A stretch of DNA of 64,000 bases from Nitrospira japonica (GCF_900169565.1 NZ_LT828648.1:1056876-1120875); one strand, 5' to 3'; numbered from the stretch's first letter, positions 49,548 through 59,663 are shown. Program-made: numbers and translations. The notes: generated from the sequence alone by a model not told the origin.

Positions 49548-50825
49548 CTACCCGCGAGGATCTGACGCCGCCAGCCGGCGGCACCATGGAATCATCGTCA
49601 CCGAGAGTCCGGCCGCGATCAACTTGATCGATCCGATGGCCACCAGCGCGGCCACCGCTCCGAAGCCGTCGGCCAGCCAGCCGGACAGGGTCATGCCGAT
49701 CATGGCAAACGCCATGGTGCCGGTATTGAATACCCCGAAGACGCGTCCCAGCAGGTTGCGAGCGGTCCGTTCCTGCAGCGAGGCCGAGATCAGCGGCGTG
49801 ATCAGGCCCGATCCCGCCCCGACTGCCGCGATCAACACCGCCGCCAGGCTCGTCGATCCCGACTGGGGCAACGCCAGCACGGCGACGCCGCCGATCGCAG
49901 CGGCGCCCGCGATGAGCCGCAGGCGCACGCAAACCTCGGGTTGTTTGGCCCAGAACAACCAGAGGGTCGACGCGAAGATCCCCAACCCCAGCGAAGACCA
50001 GAGCCATCCCAGCGTGGTCGGCCCGACGTGCAGCAGTCGGTCCCCGATGAGGGGAAGCAGGGCGACGAACGAGGTCTCTCCCAGAGAGAAGACGGACGCG
50101 ATGATCATGAGCAGAAACAAGAGGCGGCGGCGCACGAAGATGAACGAAACGCCTTCGCGCAGATCTTCGAGGATCTGGGCGACGGCGCGCCGACCCCGCC
50201 GGCTCTGCGCGGCCGACGGCAAGCGGAGCGGCAGCTTGCACAGCGCGGACAGGAAAAACGCCGCGGCGTTCACATAGAGGGCGTTCTGTGCTCCGATCGC
50301 GGCAATGAGCAAGCCGCTCAGTGCGGGGCCCAGCAGCTGGCCGATCGTCATCGCGCTTTGCATGAGGGCGTTGATGCGCGTGAGCTGCTTCTCCTCCACC
50401 ATCAAGGGAAGGGTCGAACTCAAGGCAGGCCCGAAGGCCACGGCAAACATCGCGACGGCGAAGACCAGCGTGTAGAGGCCCGCCAGGCTCAAGAAGCCCC
50501 ATGCATAGAGGGCCGGAATCGACGCGAGCAGGACGGTGCGCGCCAGGTCCAGGACGATCATGAGCGTCCGTTTGGACACGCGATCGACGATGATGCCGAC
50601 GAACGGTCCGAACAACAAGGGCGGCAACGTCTGCAGCACGCCGATCAGCGTCATCTTGAGCGCGGAGCCGGTCAGAGCATAGACGAACCACAGCAACGCG
50701 ACTTTGCTCACACCGTCGCCGATCTGGGAGATGAGCTGGCCCGCGTAGAGCCAGCGCACGTTCGGCTCGCGCAGCATGTGTTGCCGGTCGTCCACCTTGT
50801 GTCTGTCCCTGTGTGAGGTTCGCAT
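49548..50825 (-). CDS. MFS transporter (EntS-like, MFS_3)
   Basis: 425 aa with about 11-12 helices. The start NVRWLYAGQLISQIGDGVSKVALLWFVY and the loop FVGIIVDRVSKRTLMI fit the MFS_3 group (EntS-like exporters). Substrate unknown; siderophore or drug export is possible. ATG 50825 is used; ATG 50777 is an alternative. It lies downstream of the glycogen-enzyme cluster on the same strand but 75 bp away. Confidence 0.9.
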   Translation of the reverse strand: MRTSHRDRHKVDDRQHMLREPNVRWLYAGQLISQIGDGVSKVALLWFVYALTGSALKMTLIGVLQTLPPLLFGPFVGIIVDRVSKRTLMIVLDLARTVLLASIPALYAWGFLSLAGLYTLVFAVAMFAVAFGPALSSTLPLMVEEKQLTRINALMQSAMTIGQLLGPALSGLLIAAIGAQNALYVNAAAFFLSALCKLPLRLPSAAQSRRGRRAVAQILEDLREGVSFIFVRRRLLFLLMIIASVFSLGETSFVALLPLIGDRLLHVGPTTLGWLWSSLGLGIFASTLWLFWAKQPEVCVRLRLIAGAAAIGGVAVLALPQSGSTSLAAVLIAAVGAGSGLITPLISASLQERTARNLLGRVFGVFNTGTMAFAMIGMTLSGWLADGFGAVAALVAIGSIKLIAAGLSVTMIPWCRRLAASDPRG

Positions 50826-50899
50826 GATCCGATGCGAGAGCCGTGAGCCGGCGGCATGGTCGGGCGGCTATCCGGCGTGGCCGGAGTACGGGCGCCCGC

Positions 50900-53044
50900 T
50901 TAGGCAGGGGAATTCAGAATATCGACGGACAGGTCGCCGGCGACGCGGCTCACGTATGTTTCCAGAACGCCGTCCCGATTGCGCTCGAAGCGCAGATCGA
51001 CGGAACCTTTTCCTACCCGCAGACGCCTGATTTCCGCGCGGCGGACGAAGTCGGGAAGACACGGGCGCACGATTTCCAGCCGCTTCTCGAACGCCTTCGG
51101 GGTCAATCCCAGCGAGATTTGGACCAGATACGGCACGGAGGCAGCCGCCCAGGCTTGCGGGTGACAGGCGACCGGATAGCGGACCGGCACACCGTATTCG
51201 CTGCGGGCAAATCCGGTGAACAGTTCGGGCAGCCGGTGGTCTTCGAATTCGATGGCGGCGTCGAGCAATCCGACGAATATGCGCCGGGCCTCCTCATCGA
51301 ATCCATAGCGGCGGAATCCCGCCGCGATCATCGAGTTGTCATGCGGCCATACGGTGCCGAGATGGTAGCCCATCGGGTTGTACCGGCGCTCCTGAAGGGA
51401 CAGCGTTCGGATTCCCCACCCGCTGAACATGTCCGGTTGCATGAGCCGATTCACGACGCGGCCCGCCTGGCGCTCGTCCACGATGCCGGCCCAGAGCGCT
51501 TGCCCCGCATTGGAGGAAATGACGCGGCAGGGCCGGTGGCCCGCTTCCAGCGCCAGGGCGTAGCACCCCTCGTCCTCCATCCAAAAGTCCCGGTTGAACC
51601 GTACGCGCAGGGCCTCTGCCTCCGCGCGCAGGCGTGCCGCTTGCCGCGGCTCGCCGGACCGCTCGAACAATTCGGCGATCGACGCCTTGGCGAGGTACAC
51701 GTACCCTTGCACTTCCGCCAGCGCGATCGGCGGACGGGCGAGCCGCCCTTCGGACGTCATGACCGCGTCGCCGGAATCCTTCCATCCTTGATTGAGCAAT
51801 CCGTTCTTCGTATTGCCGGAGTAACTGACGTAGCCGTCTCCCGCCTCGTCGCCGTAGCGGTCGATCCACTCGAGCGCCCGCTCGACGGAAGACCGGAGTT
51901 CCTGGAAGAGGGCGAGGTCTCCGGTCCATTGCCCGTGCTGGCTGAGAAGAATCAGAAACAGTGGAGTGGCGTCGATTGTGCCATAGTACGGCGTGTGGGG
52001 GATCTTGTTCGTTCTCGCCAATTCCCCGACCCGGAGCTCGTGCAGGATTTTTCCGGGCTGTTCGTCCCGCCATCCATTGACTTCGGCCCCCTGGTACCGG
52101 GCCAGGAGCCGGAGCGTGTGCGCGGGCGTCTCCGGCCAGAAGGCCAGCGCCTGCAGCGATGCGATCAGACTGTCCCGTCCGAACAGCGTAGCGAACCAGG
52201 GGATGCCGGCGGCGAAGAATTCGTCGCCTCCCAGCGAGGTCTTCAGCATCTGCAAATCCATCAGCGAACGGCGCATGACCCGGCTCAGCAGCAGGCTGTC
52301 GCAGTCGAATTCCGTTTCCGGTTTCGTCCACTCGTCGCGGGACGCATGGCTGACAGGCAGATTGACGGAAGAGCGGAAGTGAGCGGCCGGCCGCTTGACG
52401 GGTCTCTCGACTTCATCGATCGCCAGCGCGGTCCGGAGCTGCTTGCTTTCTCCGGGCTTGAACGCGAGGCGGAATTCAACGCCGGCGCCCTTTACGGCCG
52501 TGGGGAGCGGATCGAAGTGAATCGCCAGGCTTCGAAGGACCCCGTCTCCCCCCGAATAGGAAAAGACCAGGCGTTTGTCGATCCACCGGGGCCGCCAGCG
52601 CTTTCCTTCGGACTCCGTGACGATGCCCCGGATGGCGAAAACGTCTTCGAATCCCGCGCGAAAGCGCATCCGCAGGATGAACTCGACCGGCTCGAATCCG
52701 AAATTCTGAATGTCGAGGCGCTCGTGCATGACGCAGGCCTCGGCGTCGATGACGCGTTCCCACTTGAGGCCGATGGTTTCCCGGTCGATGGTTCGACCGT
52801 CGACGGATTGGAACTCGGGCGTGGTCAACTGAAAGACCGCCCGGGCCCCTTCCGAGGAGCGGGCCGCCAGCGGCTCCGGATGCTCGTCCCCCACCATCAG
52901 TTCATAGCCATTGAGATAGCGGCAATCGTGATAATAGAGTCCGAAGCCGTGCTCCCGGGTCAACGGCACGTGGCCTTCCGGCTGCGACAGAAAAAACACA
53001 TTGCCCTGCTTGATGACGACGGCTTTGGCGATGCTGTATGCCAC
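50900..53044 (-). CDS. Amylo-alpha-1,6-glucosidase/glycogen debranching-type protein
   Basis: 714 aa. The N-terminal debranching-enzyme N_bis domain (VVIKQGNVFFLSQPEGHVP, GLYYHDCRYLNGYEL) is followed by an (alpha/alpha)6 barrel with GIPWFATLFGRDSLIASLQAL, YYGTIDATPLFLILL, NQGWKDSGDAV and YHLGTVWPHDNSMIAAGF. This matches the GH133/MGH1-like group acting on branched glucans. The start is GTG 53044, with AGGAC upstream. It is the last glucan gene of the cluster on this strand. Confidence 0.9.
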   Translation of the reverse strand: MAYSIAKAVVIKQGNVFFLSQPEGHVPLTREHGFGLYYHDCRYLNGYELMVGDEHPEPLAARSSEGARAVFQLTTPEFQSVDGRTIDRETIGLKWERVIDAEACVMHERLDIQNFGFEPVEFILRMRFRAGFEDVFAIRGIVTESEGKRWRPRWIDKRLVFSYSGGDGVLRSLAIHFDPLPTAVKGAGVEFRLAFKPGESKQLRTALAIDEVERPVKRPAAHFRSSVNLPVSHASRDEWTKPETEFDCDSLLLSRVMRRSLMDLQMLKTSLGGDEFFAAGIPWFATLFGRDSLIASLQALAFWPETPAHTLRLLARYQGAEVNGWRDEQPGKILHELRVGELARTNKIPHTPYYGTIDATPLFLILLSQHGQWTGDLALFQELRSSVERALEWIDRYGDEAGDGYVSYSGNTKNGLLNQGWKDSGDAVMTSEGRLARPPIALAEVQGYVYLAKASIAELFERSGEPRQAARLRAEAEALRVRFNRDFWMEDEGCYALALEAGHRPCRVISSNAGQALWAGIVDERQAGRVVNRLMQPDMFSGWGIRTLSLQERRYNPMGYHLGTVWPHDNSMIAAGFRRYGFDEEARRIFVGLLDAAIEFEDHRLPELFTGFARSEYGVPVRYPVACHPQAWAAASVPYLVQISLGLTPKAFEKRLEIVRPCLPDFVRRAEIRRLRVGKGSVDLRFERNRDGVLETYVSRVAGDLSVDILNSPA

Positions 53045-53104
53045 GGTATTCTCGTCCTCTCTGTTCTTTGCGTCAGCCCGTTGCGCCGGGAGCCACCGTT
53101 TCGG

Positions 53105-54856
53105 TCAGACCACTTCCCGGATTTTGTTCTCCACGACCGTTCGAATGATGTCCCAGCGGTCCGGCTGCCCTTTGGCCAGTGCCTTCACGAACTGCCAGGC
53201 CTGATCGGTCGTGAGTTTTCCCGGCAGCGGCGGCTCGTTGGGATCGACCTCCGCTTCGACCAAGGCGGGGCCGGGCTGGTCGAACGCTTCCTTCAGGACG
53301 CCGCGCGCCAATCGGGGATCGGCCAGGTGCCACCCCGGAACCCCGCATGCCCGCGCCACTCCCGCGAAGTCGATGGGTTGTAACTGCACACCGTACTGCG
53401 GATTGCCTTCAAACGCCAGCTGTTCCCACTTAATCATGCCGAGTTGGTTGTTCTTGATGACGATCACTTTGACCGGTAGTCGGTATTTGGCGATGGTCGC
53501 CAGCTCGCCCATCAGCATCGTGAGTCCTCCGTCCCCCGCGAAGCAGACCACCTGGCGTCCGGGGAATGCCACCGCTGCGCCGATACTGTAAGCCAATCCG
53601 TTACCCATTGTCGCCAGGGTGCCGGAGGCGGAAAATTCCATGGCGCCGCGGATCAGAATATGCCGGGCCGCCCATGTCGTCACCGTCCCGGTATCGCAAC
53701 AAATGACGGCGTCGTCCTGGAGGAATTCGTTCAGAGTCCGGGCGACGACCTGTGGTTTCATCGGCAGATCGTTGCGGGTGGCCCGCGTCTCCATCAACTC
53801 GTTCCACTGCGCCATGCGCTGCTGCGCCTGTGTCAGAAAGCTGCGGTCGGACTTGTCTTCGATTAAGGGTAACAGTCCCCTCAGGACATCCCAGCAATGT
53901 CCGGTCAATCCGATCTCGACGGGATAGCGCAGGCCGATGCGGGACGGGTCGAGATCGATTTGCACCGCCCTCGCCTGGTTCGGGCGCGGGTAGAATTCGA
54001 GATAAGGAAAGCTGCTGCCGGCAATGAGCAGCCGGTCGCATCCTTCCAGGACCTCCTGAGAAGGCGCCGTTCCCAGCAATCCGATGCCTCCGGTCGTGAG
54101 CGGATGATCGTCCGGCACGACGGCCTTGCCGAGCAGCGCCTTGACGATCGGCGCCCCGAGTTTCTCCGCCACGGCCAGGAGTTCCTTCCGCGCGGTCAGG
54201 CAGCCGCGTCCCGCAAGGATCGCGACCCGCGACCCGCTGTTGAGGAGATCGGCCGCTTTTTGCAGCGCCGACTGCGGCGGCAGCGGCATGGCGTCCGCAT
54301 ACAGATCGCCGCTGTGGCGCGCGACGTTGGCCTTGGACCGCGGTCCCGACGAGGGCCAGTCCTGAATGTCTTTCGGTACCGTGATGTGCGCCACGGTGCG
54401 CCGTGCGATGGCCGTCTTGACCGCCTCGTCGACCACGTTGCAGACGTGGGACGCGCTCATCACCCGTTCGCTGTAGGCCGCGACGTCCCCTAACACCCGC
54501 TCCAAATCCACGTCCTGCTGATAGCGGGTACCGATCAGATCGTGATACGTGTGGCCGGTGATGGCGAGGACCGGTTGACCGTCCGACTTGGCGTCGTACA
54601 GGCCGTTGACGAGGTGGAGGCCGCCGGGACCGGACGTCGCCAGGCAGACGCCCAACCGCCGGGTGAACTTGGCATATCCGCAGGCGGCGAGGGCCGCCGC
54701 CTCTTCATGTCGGACCTGAACGAGTTTGATACGATCCTGGCGACGGCGCAAGGATTCGAACAGGCCGTTGATCCCGTCCCCGGGCAGACCGAAAACGGTA
54801 TCGACTCCCCAGTCGATCAACCGGTCGATGAGCAGGTCCGCGACTGTGTCGGCCAT
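53105..54856 (-). CDS. ThDP-dependent pyruvate dehydrogenase (quinone)/oxidase-like enzyme
   Basis: 583 aa of the PoxB/acetolactate-synthase family. It has VFGLPGDGINGLFE with the catalytic Glu in VRHEEAAALAACGYAK, a central FAD-like domain, and the ThDP motif GDGGLTMLMGELATIAKYRLPVKVIVIKNNQ (in parts). The C-terminal residues do not let me separate quinone-linked PoxB from an oxidase. It would give acetate and CO2 from pyruvate. ATG 54856 follows GGAGCCTC. It lies in the glucan-enzyme cluster. Confidence 0.9.
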   Translation of the reverse strand: MADTVADLLIDRLIDWGVDTVFGLPGDGINGLFESLRRRQDRIKLVQVRHEEAAALAACGYAKFTRRLGVCLATSGPGGLHLVNGLYDAKSDGQPVLAITGHTYHDLIGTRYQQDVDLERVLGDVAAYSERVMSASHVCNVVDEAVKTAIARRTVAHITVPKDIQDWPSSGPRSKANVARHSGDLYADAMPLPPQSALQKAADLLNSGSRVAILAGRGCLTARKELLAVAEKLGAPIVKALLGKAVVPDDHPLTTGGIGLLGTAPSQEVLEGCDRLLIAGSSFPYLEFYPRPNQARAVQIDLDPSRIGLRYPVEIGLTGHCWDVLRGLLPLIEDKSDRSFLTQAQQRMAQWNELMETRATRNDLPMKPQVVARTLNEFLQDDAVICCDTGTVTTWAARHILIRGAMEFSASGTLATMGNGLAYSIGAAVAFPGRQVVCFAGDGGLTMLMGELATIAKYRLPVKVIVIKNNQLGMIKWEQLAFEGNPQYGVQLQPIDFAGVARACGVPGWHLADPRLARGVLKEAFDQPGPALVEAEVDPNEPPLPGKLTTDQAWQFVKALAKGQPDRWDIIRTVVENKIREVV

Positions 54857-54944
54857 GAGGCTCCTTCCGTGCCCGTGGTTTCCGTCCGCCGGACGGCAGC
54901 CTCCCATAATATGGTGCCGTCCATTGATTCGTGCCGGGTTTGAG

Positions 54945-56972
54945 TCATGCGCTCCGTGTCTTGAGGTGGGCTCTCAGGACCTCCGCCACGCTCCAGGCTT
55001 GGGCGATGCACCCGCGCGGCCGATACGGAGGGTCGGCGTCGAAAATTTCGCTGATCGTTCCGATCCCGGCATCTTGAAGATGCGTATGAAACGCGGCAAG
55101 GAGGCCGTGGACCGCCGCCTTGTCGCCTTCGACGAGCAAGCGCGCATCGATATAGTGACCGATGAGCCAGGCCCATACCGTCCCCTGGTGATACGCGGCG
55201 TCGCGCGCGCGCAGGTCGCCGGCGTAGGTCGACTTGTAGTCGGGGTGCGTCCGCGAAAGGGTGCGCAAGCCGAAGGGCGTGAGCAAGTGCTCGGTCACGG
55301 CCTCCACGACCGGCCGCCATCGCTCCCGACGGAGCACCGGGAACCTGAGCGACAGGGAAAGGATCTGGTTCGGGCGCAGACTGGCGTCGTCGCCCTGCTC
55401 GCCGTCGATCACGTCGTACAAGTGCCGGCCCGGTTCGTACCAGAAACGGCGGTGAAAAGAAGCTTCCACCTCGGCAGCCAGGCCGCGCCACGAATCCGGC
55501 GACTCTCCCTGGCGTTCGGCCCAGTCCCCCATCAGCTGCAGCGCGTTATACCAGAGCGCCTGAATCTCGACCGGTTTTCCACGTCGCGGCGTGACCACCC
55601 AGTCATCCACTTTCGCGTCCATCCACGTCAGCTGATAACCCGCCGCACCCGCGTGGAGAAGCCCATCCCGCGGATCGACGCCGATGTGAAAGCGGGTGCC
55701 TTCCCGGTGCCGCTGAAGGATGTCCCGCAGCAGCGGATACAGCAGCGACAGAGTCTCATGATCGTGCGTCACCGAGAGATATCGATCCAGGGCATGGAAA
55801 TACCAGAGGGTCGCATCGGCCGTATGGTACAAGCCCTCACGCGCGCCTTCCGGAAACAGGTTGGGGATCAAGCCATCTTTGACATGCCGCCCGAACGTGC
55901 GAAGGATCGCCTTCGCTTCCTGATGCCGTCCAGTGCACAGCGTCAGCCCTTCCAGGCTGATCATCGTGTCGCGGCCCCAATCGCCGAACCAGTGGTAGCC
56001 GGCGATGACGGTCCGGGCTTCATCGCCCGATGCGTGAGCCAGCATCTGTTCCTGGGGCCTCGCCCCCGGCATGACGATGAATTGGTCCGCTGCCAGCATC
56101 AGCTGTTCGGCGTCATGGTCCGGGTGTCCCTCCTGCGGAGACGGTAGCAGCTTCTCCAGCCGGCGCCGCTCAGTGTCGAAGATCTCCGAGGCGTCCCCTT
56201 CCAGTCCCTCCCAGGGTTCCACGCTGAACAGGATGGCCACCGGGGCCTTCGTCTGAAGATCAACGGAAAAATATCCCGGGCTGAAGAGATCTTCGACATG
56301 GTCCGACCCACGGTCACGATCCACCCGGTAAGAGACGTTCGCACTGACGAGGGCGTCGGCCGTGAAGAGTCCGGGCTCTCGTTGCAGGCGCAGCTTCAAG
56401 GCGGGCATCCCGTCAGGCAGCGCGATCTCGTACCGCCCGTCCATGATCGTCAGGGGGAGGGGCATCGCCGCGTGATTGGACAACGGCGCGTCGTGTAACC
56501 GGCAGGTGATGAAGGGGCGCAGCCGGAGCCGCACCGCCGGTCCCTCACGCAACCTATAATGGAGATAGACCGTGTTTTGCCCGTGAGGCGCGACCACCCG
56601 CTTTTCGACCACCGACCCCTTGATATTGAACGTCCACACCGGAACCTGGCGCTCGCGGTGGAAGGTCTCGAGACAGCGGAGTCCGTCGCTGTCGATGGTG
56701 CCGTCGGCGTATTCCGCCCCGGCCAATAGCCGCGCCTCTCCTCCCTGCTCGATCGTTTCATCCAGGCGCGGAACGATCACGATGCGGCCTCGTCTCGGGA
56801 TATCCGGGATGAACAGGCCGTGGTAGCGGCGGGTCGCGATACCCAGAAGGGACGTCGACGCGTAGCCGCCTATACCGTTCGTCACCAGCCATTCCTTGCC
56901 GAGCCAGGACGATACGTCGTCGTGCGACGATATGGAATGAATCGGTTCATGGGCCGTCATGGTCATAGACAT
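54945..56972 (-). CDS. Glycogen debranching enzyme (amylo-alpha-1,6-glucosidase, GH133-type)
   Basis: 675 aa. N-terminal domain WLVTNGIGGYASTSLLGIATRRYHGLFIP, typical of bacterial GDE_N, then a GDE_C barrel with WFGDWGRDTMISLEGLTL, YHTADATLWYFHAL, YQLTWMDAKVDDWVVTPR and the terminal YHQGTVWAWLIGHYIDA. This is the classical archaeal/bacterial GH133 layout, different from the protein at 50900. ATG 56972 begins the protein; later ATGs at 56966 and 56960 are in frame. It is 30 bp downstream of treZ. Confidence 0.93.
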   Translation of the reverse strand: MSMTMTAHEPIHSISSHDDVSSWLGKEWLVTNGIGGYASTSLLGIATRRYHGLFIPDIPRRGRIVIVPRLDETIEQGGEARLLAGAEYADGTIDSDGLRCLETFHRERQVPVWTFNIKGSVVEKRVVAPHGQNTVYLHYRLREGPAVRLRLRPFITCRLHDAPLSNHAAMPLPLTIMDGRYEIALPDGMPALKLRLQREPGLFTADALVSANVSYRVDRDRGSDHVEDLFSPGYFSVDLQTKAPVAILFSVEPWEGLEGDASEIFDTERRRLEKLLPSPQEGHPDHDAEQLMLAADQFIVMPGARPQEQMLAHASGDEARTVIAGYHWFGDWGRDTMISLEGLTLCTGRHQEAKAILRTFGRHVKDGLIPNLFPEGAREGLYHTADATLWYFHALDRYLSVTHDHETLSLLYPLLRDILQRHREGTRFHIGVDPRDGLLHAGAAGYQLTWMDAKVDDWVVTPRRGKPVEIQALWYNALQLMGDWAERQGESPDSWRGLAAEVEASFHRRFWYEPGRHLYDVIDGEQGDDASLRPNQILSLSLRFPVLRRERWRPVVEAVTEHLLTPFGLRTLSRTHPDYKSTYAGDLRARDAAYHQGTVWAWLIGHYIDARLLVEGDKAAVHGLLAAFHTHLQDAGIGTISEIFDADPPYRPRGCIAQAWSVAEVLRAHLKTRSA

Positions 56973-57002
56973 GTGCGTGGCGTGAATATGGATGATGCGC
57001 GA

Positions 57003-58928
57003 TCAGGGTTGGGACTTCTCCGATTTCGCGGCGAGAAACAGCGTGGCCGTCGCGCTTGGCACCACCCAGCCCTGTTCCGATAACGGATTGACGGTACCGG
57101 ACCCTCCGTAATGCGGATGCTCACTCGACCAGTGCAGCATCCACGACCCGCCCGCGACGGGAGCCAACAGCGGCTCGGGCGCCGGGATGAACGGCAGATC
57201 CTCCCCGAGATTGACGACCAGCAGACGATCCTCGTCGGAATCGGTGAAATAGCGCAGCACCAGCGCCTGTGGACCGAGTACCGCCCCGTCGATGGATCGG
57301 CGATCCTGGCGGGACAGCACGCCGTCCTCCCGGCGCAGGCGCAGCAGGTCCCGATGGAGGCGATACTGCGCGGCGTGGCGCGACCGTTCGGACAGGTCTA
57401 GGCGCGAGCGTTCGAACGTGGCGACGTCTCCGGGATCCGGCATCGCGTTCTTCGCCTCTACCGTGGCATAGGGTGGAAACTCGGACAAGAACGTCTTGCG
57501 CCCGTCGCGGACTTTCTCGGCGAGTTCGGGCACGTGATCGGCAAAAAAGAGGAACGGGGCGGATGCGGCGAATTCCTGGCCCATAAACAACAACGGCGTC
57601 TCCGGGGCGAGCAGAAAGAGCGTGACCAGGGCCCGGTAACGAGCCGGCGACGCGAATGCGTGGACGCGGTCTCCCCGCAAATGGTTCGCGATCTGGTCGT
57701 GATTCTGCAAATAGAAGACGAACCCTTGGGCAGGCTCGTCCTTCACCACGGTTCCCCGGGGCACCCCCTGCCAGGCATACCGCTGACCCTGATACAGGAA
57801 TCCTCGCTTGATTATGGATAACAGCTCCTGCGCGCCCCCCCGGTAATCGGTGTAGTAGGCCTCGCGCCGACCGGACAGAGCCACGCGGCACGTATGATGG
57901 AAGTCGTCGCTCCAAATCCCGTCGAGTCCCCATCCGTTCCGCTCGACCGGATGCAGCGCCTCGATTCGCTGCGACTCGCACTCGGCGATCAGGACGATCG
58001 AGCGTTCGGGCACCGCCGCCCTGGTTCGTTCGGACAGCTCGGCCAGAATGTGACGCGGCCCGTCGTCATAGATGGCATGGATGGCGTCCAGGCGCAGGCC
58101 GTCCAGACGGAACTCGTCGATCCAGTAGCAGGCGTTCTGCAGGACGAAATCCCGCGTACCGTGTGCGTTCGGTCCGTCGAAGTTGACCGCCTGCCCCCAA
58201 TCGTTGGGATGCCGATCCGTGACGTAATCGTCGCTGTACACCGGCAGGTAATTGCCGTCGGGACCGAAATGGTTGTAGACCACGTCCAGAATGACTCCAA
58301 GTCCCCGCTCATGCGCGGCATCCACGAAGCGCTTCAACGCCTCATGGTCGCCGTAGCCCCGGTAGGGAGCAAACAGCGAAACCCCGTCGTACCCCCAATT
58401 GAAGCGGCCGGGGAACTCGGCCAGCGGCATCAGCTCTATCAGGGTGATGCCGCAATGCTTGAGCTCGTCCAGTTGATCCGCTGCCGCATCGAGCGTGCCT
58501 TCCGGCGTGAATGCGCCGACGTGAAGCTCGTACAGTACCTGGCCGCGCAGTGTCATCCCGCGCCAGGCTGACGTGCGCCACGCATACGCCGATGGATCGA
58601 CGATCAATGACGGACCGTGGGGTCCTTCGGGTTGAAATCGCGAGCAGGGATCGGGAAAGCGGTCCCCCCCGTCCACGCAATAGCGGTACAGCATGCCGGC
58701 CGCGGCGTCAGGTGCCGTCCCGGAAAAATATCCCAGCCGGTCTTTCGTCAAGGGCAGGCTTCCGCCCGATTCGAATACCACCTCCACCCGTTCCCGCTTG
58801 GGGGCCCAGACCCGGAATTCGACTCCCGTCTCCTGAACTTGCGCGCCGAGCGTCATGGTCCCCTGCCGATGCCGCTGGTGTCGGGAAGGAGCGACGTCAT
58901 GGGATGATAGCGACCTGGCCGTAGTCAT
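57003..58928 (-). CDS. treZ: Malto-oligosyltrehalose trehalohydrolase
   Basis: 641 aa. A CBM48-like N-terminal domain (GVEFRVWAPKRERVEVVFE) and a GH13 barrel with [18 protein letters not shown], nucleophile Asp in LRLDAIHAI, acid/base Glu in VLIAECESQR and FYLQNHDQIANHLRGDR. TreZ releases trehalose from maltooligosyltrehalose made by TreY; no treY is in the window. ATG 58928 follows GAGGACCATTG; ATG 58856 (MTLGAQVQETG) is nearer the usual family start. It heads the cluster with GDE, PoxB-like and the other debranching protein. Confidence 0.93.
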   Translation of the reverse strand: MTTARSLSSHDVAPSRHQRHRQGTMTLGAQVQETGVEFRVWAPKRERVEVVFESGGSLPLTKDRLGYFSGTAPDAAAGMLYRYCVDGGDRFPDPCSRFQPEGPHGPSLIVDPSAYAWRTSAWRGMTLRGQVLYELHVGAFTPEGTLDAAADQLDELKHCGITLIELMPLAEFPGRFNWGYDGVSLFAPYRGYGDHEALKRFVDAAHERGLGVILDVVYNHFGPDGNYLPVYSDDYVTDRHPNDWGQAVNFDGPNAHGTRDFVLQNACYWIDEFRLDGLRLDAIHAIYDDGPRHILAELSERTRAAVPERSIVLIAECESQRIEALHPVERNGWGLDGIWSDDFHHTCRVALSGRREAYYTDYRGGAQELLSIIKRGFLYQGQRYAWQGVPRGTVVKDEPAQGFVFYLQNHDQIANHLRGDRVHAFASPARYRALVTLFLLAPETPLLFMGQEFAASAPFLFFADHVPELAEKVRDGRKTFLSEFPPYATVEAKNAMPDPGDVATFERSRLDLSERSRHAAQYRLHRDLLRLRREDGVLSRQDRRSIDGAVLGPQALVLRYFTDSDEDRLLVVNLGEDLPFIPAPEPLLAPVAGGSWMLHWSSEHPHYGGSGTVNPLSEQGWVVPSATATLFLAAKSEKSQP

Positions 58929-58986
58929 CAATGGTCCTCAATTTCAGCGTCCTTCACATGTAGCATTTACGGTCCGCATTTCAAGA

Positions 58987-59002
58987 CTGGGGAAGACCCT
59001 AG
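58987..59002. promoter_or_regulatory. CTAGGG-N4-TCCCAG box
   Basis: The minus strand reads CTAGGGTCTTCCCCAG. It sits in the divergent gap between treZ (start 58928) and the lipoprotein (start 59187) and could control either, or both. Confidence 0.52.
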
Positions 59003-59186
59003 CGCCGGATAATGGCCGATTCCTTGCGCGGATTCTGGGATGCGAAGGCCGATTTCACACGACTGAGTTCGTTCGGGATCATGTCGTCATGGCCCAGGGC
59101 TTTTCCCAGGCGCGGGCGGCAATTGCACCTAGTATCTGTACGAGGAGGGCAACGCGACACCGGAAAATCTCTGGGGAGGCATCATC

Positions 59187-59660
59187 ATGGAGCGAGGCAG
59201 ATACAAGGGGCGTGGGTACTGGATCTCGTTGTGGGGGCTCGCGGCCGCCTTGTCCGGCTGCGACGCGACGGTCGAGTTGACGAAAGCTCCCTTCGACGCG
59301 ACCTCCGATTTGACGGACGGAATCTCCAATGCCAGTTCGGAATTCCTCGAGCCGACCAAAGAGTTCTCCTCGAGCACGACGCCGGGTTCCGTCGCCGGCG
59401 TCAACCGGGCCAAAGCCAAGCGAAAGCTCGAAGTCTTCACCCTGTACACCCGGGATAATCTGCGGACGGACATTTCCAAGGGACAGGGGGAATATCTCAG
59501 CTCGCTCGCCTCGATTGCCGGCGTGCCGCAGGATCAGCGCGGCGAGTTCGGCCGGCACATGCAGCAGTCCTACGCCACGTTGTTCGACGAGACGCTCGCC
59601 GCGAAGGAATCCACGGCTCGCCTTGTGGACGCGGCCTGGGTCGCCGGCTACGGGCGCTGA
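59187..59660 (+). CDS. DUF3015-like lipoprotein
   Basis: 157 aa. Signal peptide with lipobox LSGC (Cys near residue 25), then a Ser/Thr-rich linker and a C-terminal helical region (KLEVFTLYTRDNLRTDIS, GQGEYLSSLASIAGVPQ) resembling DUF3015 proteins. Outer-membrane location is likely. ATG 59187 follows GGGAGGCATCATC. Function unknown. Confidence 0.75.
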   Translation: MERGRYKGRGYWISLWGLAAALSGCDATVELTKAPFDATSDLTDGISNASSEFLEPTKEFSSSTTPGSVAGVNRAKAKRKLEVFTLYTRDNLRTDISKGQGEYLSSLASIAGVPQDQRGEFGRHMQQSYATLFDETLAAKESTARLVDAAWVAGYGR

Positions 59661-59663
59661 GGA

